The notes below the pieces were generated by a model, which saw only the letters and a program-made list of their open reading frames with translations, was not told where the DNA came from and searched no databases. Shown piece by piece: positions 5,899-14,051 of a stretch of 41,709 nucleotides of DNA. Every line of letters begins with the position of its first letter. Positions within the stretch are counted from its first letter, which is position 1. Location: assembly GCA_036307825.1 (NCBI GenBank), contig JAXJWW010000016.1:1-41709 (forward strand). The letters run 5' to 3'. A program made the position numbers and the translations under genes. The DNA is from RGIG9060 sp036307825 (GTDB lineage Bacteria > Spirochaetota > Spirochaetia > Treponematales > Treponemataceae).

Positions 5899-7110
5899 TT
5901 ATAAAATAACGGTTTGCAAATAATGCAAAGCACGGATTATTTTTAATCCATCAAATTTACAATGGAAAGCAATTTCCAATTTTTCTGATGACTTTTGGTT
6001 ATTGGCAACAATTGATTTCCAATCATCAAAAAAGCCATCTTCATATAAAAAATAGTACAACCTCCTACATTTTTTTTCTGCTTCCCTTTGGAGTTCCAGA
6101 GGGAAGTTTTTTTTATTTAAATCATTAAACAAATTTATAAAATTTTTAATTTCAAGATATTCTTCATCTTTAAATAATTTTGCTTTTGAAAAATTTCCCT
6201 CAACAATTTCTTCTAAAGCTTTTCCTGTACCAAACAAAACCCTATCAGAAAATCTTGTGGCGGGCATAACTGTTGTTTGTAAAACTTCAATTGGATTTAA
6301 AATTTTTTTTGGATTTTTACTAATTACATTTTTTATCATTTCTTGAATAAAATAAAAATCTTCTCCAGCTAATTTATTTTTCATTCCGCCGCATTCACAA
6401 TACATTTTATCTGAACAAACAATTACACAACCTAAAGCGGAATAACAAAATGGAGTTCCACATTCAGCTAATTTTTTAGAATGATTTTTAATATAATCTT
6501 CATAATGTTGAATTGCTAAATTTAATTGAATCGAATTTTGATTTTGATTATTATCATCAGAAAAATTTTCAATTCGTTTATGAAAAAAATTCATTGTGGC
6601 ACAGTTCATTTTTTGTTCTAAAAAATATTTTAATTGTAAAATATAATTTTCATCAACTAATGTGTCTGCATCAAGACTTGCTAAAACTTTTGCACCATTT
6701 ACTAATGCATAATCCATGGCAATTTTTCTTGCCCAACCTACTCCTTGTTTTTCTGTAAAAGCATTTTCTTTTGTAAAATCCAAAACTGAAATTTGTAACA
6801 AAGATTGATTTTCAGAATCACCATTTTCTGATTTTTTAATTCGATTTAATTCGTAAATCATTCTAAAGTTATTTTCTATAACTTTTTCATTTGAATTTAT
6901 TTTATTATTCACACAACAAACAACATGAACTTTTGTATTTGCAACTGCACAACTTATTGAAATTGATTTTAAAGTATTCATAAAAGTTGGATATTCATTA
7001 CAAACAGGAATACAAATTGCAATTTCAGAAAAATTATTTTTAGAGAAATTTATTTCATCTGGTTTATAAAAAGATTTTTTTTCTAAATATTTTTTTATTG
7101 TATCTTTCAT
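5899..7110 (-). CDS. Family 2 glycosyltransferase
   Basis: 403 residues. Residues ~29-60 (IAICIPVCNEYPTFMNTLKSI) are the GT-A nucleotide-binding start. The metal-binding DAD sits in LASLDADTLVDENY (~145-155), and AGEDFYFIQEM (~255) supplies the typical ED acidic motif before the catalytic base region. The enzyme should transfer a sugar from an NDP-sugar at the inner membrane face; acceptor unknown. No membrane segment is seen, so it is soluble or peripheral. It is the last gene of the leftward dapB-cyclase-rlmI-miaA series, 24 bp after miaA. Many Asn/Gln and AAA/AAT codons reflect local AT richness. Confidence 0.8.
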   Translation of the reverse strand: MKDTIKKYLEKKSFYKPDEINFSKNNFSEIAICIPVCNEYPTFMNTLKSISISCAVANTKVHVVCCVNNKINSNEKVIENNFRMIYELNRIKKSENGDSENQSLLQISVLDFTKENAFTEKQGVGWARKIAMDYALVNGAKVLASLDADTLVDENYILQLKYFLEQKMNCATMNFFHKRIENFSDDNNQNQNSIQLNLAIQHYEDYIKNHSKKLAECGTPFCYSALGCVIVCSDKMYCECGGMKNKLAGEDFYFIQEMIKNVISKNPKKILNPIEVLQTTVMPATRFSDRVLFGTGKALEEIVEGNFSKAKLFKDEEYLEIKNFINLFNDLNKKNFPLELQREAEKKCRRLYYFLYEDGFFDDWKSIVANNQKSSEKLEIAFHCKFDGLKIIRALHYLQTVIL

Positions 7111-7134
7111 TTTGTTTTCTGATTTTAAAAAAAA

Positions 7135-8151
7135 TTATTTTAAAGAATTTATATAATCAACAACTTGTTGTACACGAGTATCTTTTGTTTTAACATCACG
7201 ATTAAGCCAAAAAATTTTTACGCCTTTTCGTTCCATTCCTCTAAACCAAGTTTCTTGTCGTTTAACAAATTGATGAATTGCAGTATTTAATTTTTCAAAC
7301 AACTCTTGTTCTGTTAAAATTTTTCCTTGTAAAAATTCTGCAACAAAGCGATACTCAAGACCAAGTCGTTCAAGACGTTCCCAAGAAATTCCTGAATCAT
7401 GAATTGATTTTACTTCTTCAATCATTCCTTCTTGCAAACGCTGTTTTAATCTTTTAGTAACATTATCTCGTAAAATGCTTCGTTCAAAAGTTGTTCCGAT
7501 AATAATTGGTTTTATTTCTGGACGAAGTGGCATTTTATCTTCTTCAGAACTTCTGTAATTATTCAATTGAGGATTTGATTTTTTTTCTTGCATAAAAACT
7601 TCAATTTCAATTGCCCGTAAAAGTCTGTGGCGTTCTGTAATATCAGTTGAATTATGAAGTTTACTTCCTGCTTTAATTTTTAACTCAGATAAAATTTGTG
7701 TAAGTTCAATTTCATTTTTTCCTGCTAAAGATTTTCTAAGTTCTTGATTTGTAGGAACTTCAACTAAATCGTAACCTCGCACAATTGAATCTAAATACAT
7801 TCCTGTACCACCAACTATTACAGGTAAAATATTTTTTGATTGCATCTCTGTAAAAACTTTGTAAAAATCTTTTTGATAATTAAAGACATTGTATTCATCT
7901 TTTACATCAGCATTATCAATTAAGTGATATGGAATTTTTCGTTCTGTGGATTTTCCTTTATCCAAAATATATTCATCTAAATCTTTTCCAGAACCAATAT
8001 CTAATCCTTTGTAAACTTGTCTTGAATCGGCAGAAATAATTTGTCCATTGTAATAATCTGCAACGCCAACTCCTACTCCAGTTTTTCCGACAGCAGTTGG
8101 GCCAAGAATGACAACACAATTATAGTTTTCTGGAAAATATTTTTGACTCAT
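7135..8151 (-). CDS. miaA: tRNA dimethylallyltransferase
   Basis: 338 residues, somewhat longer than the usual ~300-315. GPTAVGKT (residues ~17-24) is the P-loop; ISADSRQVYKGLDIGSGK is the family signature that contacts substrate, followed by PYHLID and VIVGGTGMYLDS. The enzyme adds a dimethylallyl group to N6 of A37 in tRNAs reading codons beginning with U, stabilising codon-anticodon pairing. The C-terminal helical region with QFVKRQETWFRG is also typical. Its ATG overlaps the stop of the upstream methyltransferase gene in a TAATG, so translation is coupled. Confidence 0.96.
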   Translation of the reverse strand: MSQKYFPENYNCVVILGPTAVGKTGVGVGVADYYNGQIISADSRQVYKGLDIGSGKDLDEYILDKGKSTERKIPYHLIDNADVKDEYNVFNYQKDFYKVFTEMQSKNILPVIVGGTGMYLDSIVRGYDLVEVPTNQELRKSLAGKNEIELTQILSELKIKAGSKLHNSTDITERHRLLRAIEIEVFMQEKKSNPQLNNYRSSEEDKMPLRPEIKPIIIGTTFERSILRDNVTKRLKQRLQEGMIEEVKSIHDSGISWERLERLGLEYRFVAEFLQGKILTEQELFEKLNTAIHQFVKRQETWFRGMERKGVKIFWLNRDVKTKDTRVQQVVDYINSLK

Positions 8152-9365
8152 TAATTCACCTTAGCAATTATGCATTTTAAATAAGATGATTTTGGATAAC
8201 CAGAAAGAACAGGATGATCAGGACCAGCGCCTGTCTTTTCCAAAATTTGTACAGAACGATGAGAATCTTTTGCAGCGTGCATTAACATATCACAAAATTT
8301 TACTTCATCAAAAAAATGTGAGCAAGAACAAGTAACTAAAATTCCGCCTTCTTTTAAAATTCGCATTGCTCGTAAATTTATTTCTTTGTATCCACCGTAG
8401 GCTTTATCTAATGATTTTGCACTTTTTGCAAATGCTGGTGGGTCAAGAATAATTAAATCGTAAAGGCTTCCGTTTTTTTCTTCTTCTTTTAAGAAATCAA
8501 AAACATCTGCACAAATTGCTTTCATTACTTTTGAAGCTTTGTTTTGAATAATATTTGTACGAACAGTTTCAACTGCTTCTTCAGAAATATCAACTGAAAC
8601 AACACTTGATGCACCACCATAAAATGCATTCAATCCGAAAGCTCCGGTATGAGTAAAAGTATCTAAAACTTTTTTATTTTTAGAAAGTTCAGCAACTTTT
8701 TTTCGATTAAATTTTTGATCCAAGAAATATCCAGTCTTTTGTCCATTTTCTAAATCAACTGTTAACAAAATTCCGTTTTCTTTAATTGTGATAACAGGAT
8801 TATGTTCAGAACCTATCCAACCTTTTTTTTGTTCTAAGCCTTCTTTTTCACGAACATCAACATCACTTCGTTCATAAATTCCAAAAGGATGACAAAGCAT
8901 ATTTAAACTTGAAATAATTTTATCTCTAAAAATTTCTGCACTTAAAGATAAAAATTGAACAACTAAAAATACGCGACCTTCTACATCCACATAGCGTTCA
9001 ACAATTAAGCCAGGAAGATAATCAGCTTCTGCAAAAATCAATCTGTAAGAATCAGATTTTTTGTAGTACATAAATCTAATATCAAGTGCATCTTGAATAC
9101 GCTTTTCAAAAAATTGATTATCAAAAATCACTTCTTTATTTCGTGATAAAATTCTAACTGTAATTTTTGATTTATGATTATAAATTCCAGTTCCTAAATA
9201 ATTTCCAGATTTAGAATAAACTTCAACTTCACTTCCATCTGGTAAAAGATTTTTTTCATCATGATTTTTTACAGATAAAATTTCATTATCAAAAACCCAA
9301 GGAAAACCTTGTAAAATTTCTTTTTCTTCATTTGGTTTTAAAAATACTTTTGCTCTATTATTCAT
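8151..9365 (-). CDS. rlmI: Class I SAM-dependent rRNA methyltransferase, RlmI/RlmK-like
   Basis: 404 residues. An N-terminal PUA domain (residues ~3-80, LQGFPWVFDNEI) binds RNA. It is followed by the RlmI-type middle domain, then a Rossmann methyltransferase: VLDTFTHTGAFGLNA is motif I, DLIILDPPAFAKS motif IV, and LVTCSCSHF carries the candidate catalytic Cys. Escherichia coli RlmI makes m5C1962 in 23S rRNA; the same target is likely but not proven. AAGGAA precedes the ATG. It lies between the cyclase and miaA genes, 12 bp after the former, and overlaps the latter by one base. Confidence 0.88.
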   Translation of the reverse strand: MNNRAKVFLKPNEEKEILQGFPWVFDNEILSVKNHDEKNLLPDGSEVEVYSKSGNYLGTGIYNHKSKITVRILSRNKEVIFDNQFFEKRIQDALDIRFMYYKKSDSYRLIFAEADYLPGLIVERYVDVEGRVFLVVQFLSLSAEIFRDKIISSLNMLCHPFGIYERSDVDVREKEGLEQKKGWIGSEHNPVITIKENGILLTVDLENGQKTGYFLDQKFNRKKVAELSKNKKVLDTFTHTGAFGLNAFYGGASSVVSVDISEEAVETVRTNIIQNKASKVMKAICADVFDFLKEEEKNGSLYDLIILDPPAFAKSAKSLDKAYGGYKEINLRAMRILKEGGILVTCSCSHFFDEVKFCDMLMHAAKDSHRSVQILEKTGAGPDHPVLSGYPKSSYLKCIIAKVN

Positions 9366-9377
9366 ATCAAATTCCTT

Positions 9378-12300
9378 TTAAAGTACAACAAAATAAGTAT
9401 TCATTTCGCCTTTTCCTTTTACATTTTGAATTTCACCCTTTGTATAAGGAATTGCGTCTTTTGTTAAATTATATGTATTTTCAGAAACATGAATCATTCC
9501 TGGTTTTGATAAAGTTTCCATTCTACTAGCAATATTAACTGTATCGCCCCAAACATCATAAATAAATTTGATTTTACCAATAACCCCAGCAACAACTTCG
9601 CCAGAGTTAATTCCAATTCGTATATCAAATTTTAATTTTGAAGTTTTATTAAATTCTCTAACATCATTCAAAAGACCACGGGCAAACTCAATCATTTTTA
9701 CAGCATGATTTTCTGAATCATCTCTAATTCCAGAAATTGCCATGTAGCAATCTCCGATAGTTTTAATTTTTTCAATTCCCATAGATACAACTCTATCATC
9801 AAAACGAGAAAACAAATCATTCAATGTTAAAACCAAATCGTTTGGATCAATTGTTGAAGCTGCTTTTGTAAAACCAACTAAGTCAGCAAACAAAACCGAA
9901 ACATCATCAAATTTTTCAGCAATAAGTTTATTTTTATCCTCTTTCAAATCTTGGGCAACATGGTTTGGAAGAATGTTTAAAAGCAAACTATCTGCTCGGT
10001 CTTTTTCAATTTCCAAGTCAACAGTTTTTAAATTAATCATTGTTTCAAGTTGTAATTGATTTATTTTATATCGTTTATTTCTTAAAATAAAAAGAAAAAC
10101 AATTAAACCACAAATAAAAATTGAAAATAAAATCCAAAAAATTGAACTTTGATAAAAAAATGCTTTTTGTTCAATTTCAATTTTTGCTGACTCATCACAC
10201 CAAAGCTGATCAGAATTTTCTGCAAAAACTTCGAATGTATATTTTTTAGGTTTTAAGTTTGTGTATGATAAACTTCTTAATGAAGTTAAATTTGAAAATT
10301 TAGTTTCAAATGGTGAAAGTTGATATTTAAATCTTACCATTTCTGAAGAAACAAAACTTAAACCAGTATATTTAATTTCAACTCGTTTTGTTCCCGGTGG
10401 CAAAATAATTTTTTCAGTTGTAGGATATGAAACACCATCTACAATTACATCTTCAATATGAACTAAAGGTGGAATTTTATTTGACTTAGTTTTTAATGGG
10501 TCGTAAATTGCAAATCCATCAATAAGTGTAAACCAAATTCTACCAAGTGAATCGCACATACTTAAACTTGTAGATGTAACACCACCAGAACGCAAACCAT
10601 CATTTTTGTTGTAAAATTTTGGTTGCATTTTTTGAGAATTATCCTTCATATAATTATCGAAAGAAACTAAAGGAACAGAAAAAATTCCTTTGTTACTTGT
10701 CATCCAAACTGTATCAGTATAATCAATTAACATTTGAAAAACTGCATCAGTTCCTAATCCACTTTGATAATTAAAATTGAATAAATCAGTTCCATCAAAT
10801 CGAGAAATTCCTGTTCCCGTACAAATCCAGAAAATTCCGTTTTTATCTTGAGCAATTTTGAAAATTACATTTCCTGCTAAACCATTTTTTGTGTTAAAAG
10901 ATTTTATAAATTGATTATCTTTTAAAACTGAAATTCCACCACCGTCAGTTCCAATCCAAATTGAACCATCATCCGCTTCATACAAACACATAATGTATTC
11001 ATTTTCTAAACCGTCGGCACGAGTATAATTTGTAATTTTTCCATTTGAATCGATAACAGAAAGACCAGTTGTTGTTCCAATATAAAGTTTATTATCAGAA
11101 GTTGTAATTGCAACTCGAGTTCTATCTCCTGCTATCCCTTTACTTTGATTCCAATATTGAATAGAACCATCAGGTGATTTTTTTATCAAACCGTATTTTG
11201 AATAAGCACAAACTAAAAGTGATTTATCAATCGCTTGTCCAACATGACGAATACGAATATCTTTGCACATACGAGTTAATTCATTTTCAATAAAATTCCC
11301 TTTGTAATAACAAAGCAATCCGTTATCTGTTCCAAGCCAAACTTTTCCTGTGTTGTCTTCGGCAATACAATTTACAGAAGAAGGAATATTTATTGTTTTA
11401 AATTTACCTGGACTCATTTTTTCAACACCACCGCGGTCTGTGGCAAGCCAGATGTTTCCTTCTCTATCTTCCAAAATTTTTGTTACGTTATTATCTGATA
11501 AACCATGTTCTTCAGAATAAAATGATAATTCACCATGTTTTAAAAGAGCAACACCTTTTTCGGTTGCAAACCAAACTGCATCAGAAGCATCAACATAAAT
11601 ATGATTAACTGTGTCGCCAATCATATTTTGTTCTTTTCCTAAAAAAGTTAATTCACCCTCTTCTAATTTGATAGCACCACCAGAAACCAAACCGAACCAA
11701 AATGCACCTCGTTTATCTTGTGCAATTGAAGTAATAATATTTGAATTTAATTGTGGATATCCATGGAATTTTTCAAAAGTTCCAGAAACATAAGTGTACA
11801 AACCTGTGTAATTTGAACAAGCAATCCAAATTCGATTTGCTGTATCACAATAAATTTCGTTTACAAATAAACCAACATCTTCACTTTTAAAAGGTGTGAT
11901 AATTTCTTGATGATTATTGATAAAAACTACACCAGATGATGTTCCAATCCAGATATTTCCATTTTTATCTTCTGTAATGTCACGAACAGAATTACTTGGA
12001 AGTCCATCTGCCATTGTAAAAACTGTGTAAGTTTTATTTGAAATTTTTACAAGCCCTTCATCATTTGAACCTACCCAAAGATTTCCTTTTGAATCTTCAA
12101 AAACGCAACGAGCAGATACAACATTGAATTCTGGAATTGTTGCTTTATTCATTACATAAAAATTTACACCGTCAAATCTAACTAAACCGTCGTAAGTTCC
12201 GATGTAAATGTAGCCTTTATCATCTTGAATGATATCAGTAATTGTATTTCCCGGTAAGCCCTCTGCGGCTGTCCAGTTTCGGCTAACATACTCAGACCAA

Positions 12301-12383
12301 AAACTTTGACTGTTCATATTTTGAGCAAAGACTGAAAATATTAGACAAAAAGATAAAATACAAATTACTGAAAATCGCTTCAT
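9378..12383 (-). CDS. Membrane sensor with double beta-propeller, Y_Y_Y domain and class III adenylate cyclase
   Basis: 1001 residues: signal peptide (~1-20), then about 14 two-component-regulator-propeller repeats of the form DKNGNIWIGT, then a Y_Y_Y domain (~665-735, ending NLKPKKYTFEVFAEN), one membrane helix (~746-767), a short linker helix, and the cyclase domain (826-1001). Metal-binding Asp residues are in VLFADLVGFT and KTIGDCYMA. The adenine-selecting Lys (EKIKTIGD) and Asp (YDVWGD) are present, with transition-state Asn and Arg in VNIASRM, so an active adenylate rather than guanylate cyclase is expected. Propeller/Y_Y_Y sensors usually feed hybrid histidine kinases; here the periplasmic sensor would drive cAMP synthesis. 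The gene follows dapB by 11 bp. Confidence 0.93.
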   Translation of the reverse strand: MKRFSVICILSFCLIFSVFAQNMNSQSFWSEYVSRNWTAAEGLPGNTITDIIQDDKGYIYIGTYDGLVRFDGVNFYVMNKATIPEFNVVSARCVFEDSKGNLWVGSNDEGLVKISNKTYTVFTMADGLPSNSVRDITEDKNGNIWIGTSSGVVFINNHQEIITPFKSEDVGLFVNEIYCDTANRIWIACSNYTGLYTYVSGTFEKFHGYPQLNSNIITSIAQDKRGAFWFGLVSGGAIKLEEGELTFLGKEQNMIGDTVNHIYVDASDAVWFATEKGVALLKHGELSFYSEEHGLSDNNVTKILEDREGNIWLATDRGGVEKMSPGKFKTINIPSSVNCIAEDNTGKVWLGTDNGLLCYYKGNFIENELTRMCKDIRIRHVGQAIDKSLLVCAYSKYGLIKKSPDGSIQYWNQSKGIAGDRTRVAITTSDNKLYIGTTTGLSVIDSNGKITNYTRADGLENEYIMCLYEADDGSIWIGTDGGGISVLKDNQFIKSFNTKNGLAGNVIFKIAQDKNGIFWICTGTGISRFDGTDLFNFNYQSGLGTDAVFQMLIDYTDTVWMTSNKGIFSVPLVSFDNYMKDNSQKMQPKFYNKNDGLRSGGVTSTSLSMCDSLGRIWFTLIDGFAIYDPLKTKSNKIPPLVHIEDVIVDGVSYPTTEKIILPPGTKRVEIKYTGLSFVSSEMVRFKYQLSPFETKFSNLTSLRSLSYTNLKPKKYTFEVFAENSDQLWCDESAKIEIEQKAFFYQSSIFWILFSIFICGLIVFLFILRNKRYKINQLQLETMINLKTVDLEIEKDRADSLLLNILPNHVAQDLKEDKNKLIAEKFDDVSVLFADLVGFTKAASTIDPNDLVLTLNDLFSRFDDRVVSMGIEKIKTIGDCYMAISGIRDDSENHAVKMIEFARGLLNDVREFNKTSKLKFDIRIGINSGEVVAGVIGKIKFIYDVWGDTVNIASRMETLSKPGMIHVSENTYNLTKDAIPYTKGEIQNVKGKGEMNTYFVVL

Positions 12384-12392
12384 AAAAAATTC

Positions 12393-13181
12393 CTATTTAA
12401 GTAAGTCTGATAGATAATCGTCCATTGTGTAAAGTCTGCCTTTTGCAAGTTTTCCAGAAGAAAGACCTTCAACAATCCATTCTGCAGCACGAACTGCACC
12501 TAAAGCAAAACCTTCACGATTTCTTGCTTTGTGTGATAATTCGATAGTATCAGCACTTGAATCAAAGAAAACTTTATGAGTTCCCGGTTCACTTCCAAAA
12601 CGAGTACTTGAAACATGAAGTTGATTTGGTTGAGGTTTTGAATGGAATGCGTCTACCACAATTTCTGTTTTTTTAGGATTTGCTTTCATCACATATTTTG
12701 CAATATCAAGAGCAGTTCCAGAAGGACTATCTGCTTTTTGATTATGATGTGCTTCCCAAATTGCAGTATCGTATTCATCATACTCTGCCATAAGTCGTGT
12801 TGCGTTTTCTACAATTCTGTAAAACATATTTACACCGATAGAAAAATTTCCAGCGTAAAATAAAGCATTGTTGTTTTGTTTTACAAGTTCTTCAACTTCC
12901 TTTAACCGAGAAAGCCAACCTGTTGTTCCAACAACTACAGGAATTCCTAATGGAAGAAATGCTTTAATGTTGTTAAAAGCTTCGTCTGGGTGAGTAAAAT
13001 CGATTACAACATCAGCGTTTACTTTTGCAACAACTTGTGCTACTTCTTCTGATGATTTTACGATATATTTTGCGTCAGGAGTTACATAGTCGATAGTTGC
13101 AACAACATCATTTGAACGTTTTAGTGCAATACTTTCAATAATATGCCCCATTTTTCCATAACCAGCAAGTGCAATTTTCAT
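12393..13181 (-). CDS. dapB: 4-hydroxy-tetrahydrodipicolinate reductase
   Basis: 262 residues, normal length. The N-terminal ALAGYGKMGHII is the GxGxMG dinucleotide-binding loop. VVVGTTG and the signature EAHHNQKADSPSGTA (catalytic His and Lys, substrate-binding region) are intact. It reduces HTPA to tetrahydrodipicolinate in the diaminopimelate/lysine pathway. Cross-links in treponemal peptidoglycan use ornithine in several species, so the main role may be lysine supply (inference). First gene of the leftward series through the cyclase, rlmI and miaA. AAGGAC ribosome site; promoter ~35 bases upstream. Confidence 0.96.
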   Translation of the reverse strand: MKIALAGYGKMGHIIESIALKRSNDVVATIDYVTPDAKYIVKSSEEVAQVVAKVNADVVIDFTHPDEAFNNIKAFLPLGIPVVVGTTGWLSRLKEVEELVKQNNNALFYAGNFSIGVNMFYRIVENATRLMAEYDEYDTAIWEAHHNQKADSPSGTALDIAKYVMKANPKKTEIVVDAFHSKPQPNQLHVSSTRFGSEPGTHKVFFDSSADTIELSHKARNREGFALGAVRAAEWIVEGLSSGKLAKGRLYTMDDYLSDLLK

Positions 13182-13215
13182 AAAAAGTCCTTTTGTATAG
13201 TAAGATTATTTTAAT

Positions 13216-13244
13216 ATTATACAGTAAAATGAAAAAAACTTCTA
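13216..13244 (-). promoter_or_regulatory. dapB promoter
   Basis: Minus-strand TATAAT (13221-13216) preceded by TG one base upstream (extended -10), with a weak TAGAAG -35 (13244-13239) at 17-bp spacing. It lies ~35 bases before the dapB ATG. Confidence 0.65.
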
Positions 13245-13295
13245 GAATATTATTTACAAGTTACAACAAGTGATTAGAGAAAAAATTTTTGTGAT

Positions 13296-13418
13296 TTAAA
13301 TTGCAGGGCGTGGAGGATAAATGTCACGCGGATTCGAAATGTCTAACGCCATTTCTGTAACATAAGAAAATACCTCTCGCAACCAGCCCCTATCTAGCGG
13401 AACGAAAAAAGTTTGCAA
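13296..13418 (-). CDS. Candidate 40-residue ORF in a GC-richer intergenic island (doubtful gene)
   Basis: Reading leftward from TTG at 13418 the frame gives LQTFFVPLDRGWLREV, then FSYVTEMALDISNPRD, then IYPPRPAI and TAA. The amino-acid mix (Trp, Pro, Arg, many GCG/CCG/CGC/CGT codons) is unlike the Lys/Asn/Ile-rich products of random AT-rich DNA here and looks like genuine coding or a copied fragment. There is no Shine-Dalgarno sequence and a TGA closes the frame at 13431-13433. On the opposite strand GGAGG (13312-13316) precedes a 14-codon ORF at 13321. It may be a small gene, a fragment of a larger one, or an RNA/repeat whose translation is accidental. Confidence 0.3.
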   Translation of the reverse strand: MQTFFVPLDRGWLREVFSYVTEMALDISNPRDIYPPRPAI

Positions 13419-13431
13419 ATCATGATATATT

Positions 13432-13605
13432 CAGAACTTGCTTAAAAAGTTTTATAAACAAATTGTAAAAAATACGTAGACTGAAATTGTAATTTATTTG
13501 TCCAACTTTAGGGGAAAGTGTATCACTAGCGAGCTAGTGGCAATTTCGGTCGAGAGCATTTTTAATAAATTATTTCAAAAATACTTTTTATAAAAGCAAG
13601 TTCTG
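13432..13605. repeat. 174-bp segment with perfect 12-bp terminal inverted repeats and a central palindrome
   Basis: CAGAACTTGCTT at 13432-13443 and its exact complement AAGCAAGTTCTG at 13594-13605 bound the segment. Near its middle, CACTAGC-GA-GCTAGTG (13524-13539) is a second perfect inverted repeat. The interior is otherwise AT-rich with no ORF of note. It lies just after the fliJ stop. It could be a small miniature element or a large folded 3' region of the flagellar transcript. With the island to its left and the dapB promoter, it fills 13182-13614, which holds no confident gene. Confidence 0.55.
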
Positions 13606-13614
13606 GTGCAAACC

Positions 13615-14040
13615 TTATTTGCTAAATTTTGAAGTGCTTATTTCGTCGAGAACTTTTTCTTCTTCCAAATTGTATTGTTTTTTATATTCTTCTAGTTGCT
13701 TTTCTTTTAATTTTTCGAGAGATTTTCTTTTTTTTATCGCTTCAACGACTATTGCTCGTTTTTCTTCTAAAACGAGTTGTGCTTTTGCAAGTTCTTCAAG
13801 CAAAATTTCTTTTTTATAATTTAAACCGTTAACATAGTTTTCAATAGAAAGTAAAAAATTTAAATCAGTGGAATTTGCTCTGGATTCATTACTTTTTACA
13901 ATTTCTAATGCAATAAATTTTATCTGATTGTTTAAATCATTTACAACAGACTGAGCTTTTCCTAATTCTATTTGTGCTTGATTTTGCTCAAACTCTCTTA
14001 AAGAAAGGACTTTTTCTAAAGAAAACTTAAATTTCTTCAT
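13615..14040 (-). CDS. fliJ: Flagellar export chaperone FliJ
   Basis: 141 residues, almost wholly coiled coil (FKFSLEKVLSLREFEQNQAQIELGKAQ, then KRKSLEKLKEKQLEEYKKQYN), the typical FliJ plan and length. FliJ inserts into the FliI hexamer, helps couple ATPase activity to the export gate and escorts chaperones. Primary sequence alone would be weak evidence, but its position directly after fliI (11 bp) in the fliFGHIJ order makes the call secure. It is the last gene of the operon. Confidence 0.88.
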   Translation of the reverse strand: MKKFKFSLEKVLSLREFEQNQAQIELGKAQSVVNDLNNQIKFIALEIVKSNESRANSTDLNFLLSIENYVNGLNYKKEILLEELAKAQLVLEEKRAIVVEAIKKRKSLEKLKEKQLEEYKKQYNLEEEKVLDEISTSKFSK

Positions 14041-14051
14041 ATATAAAAGTC

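Noticed and set aside
13182..13260. Lysine riboswitch upstream of dapB
   Set aside because: Only ~35 bases separate the promoter from the ATG, too short for a lysine riboswitch, and no conserved core was seen.
13320..13345. tRNA or tmRNA-like TTCGAAT in the GC-richer island
   Set aside because: The bases either side of the loop do not pair as a T-arm and no acceptor stem or anticodon arm could be built.
13432..13605. Integron attC site (a chromosomal integron is known in T. denticola)
   Set aside because: The ends do not match the GTTRRRY / RYYYAAC core sites and no cassette array is present.
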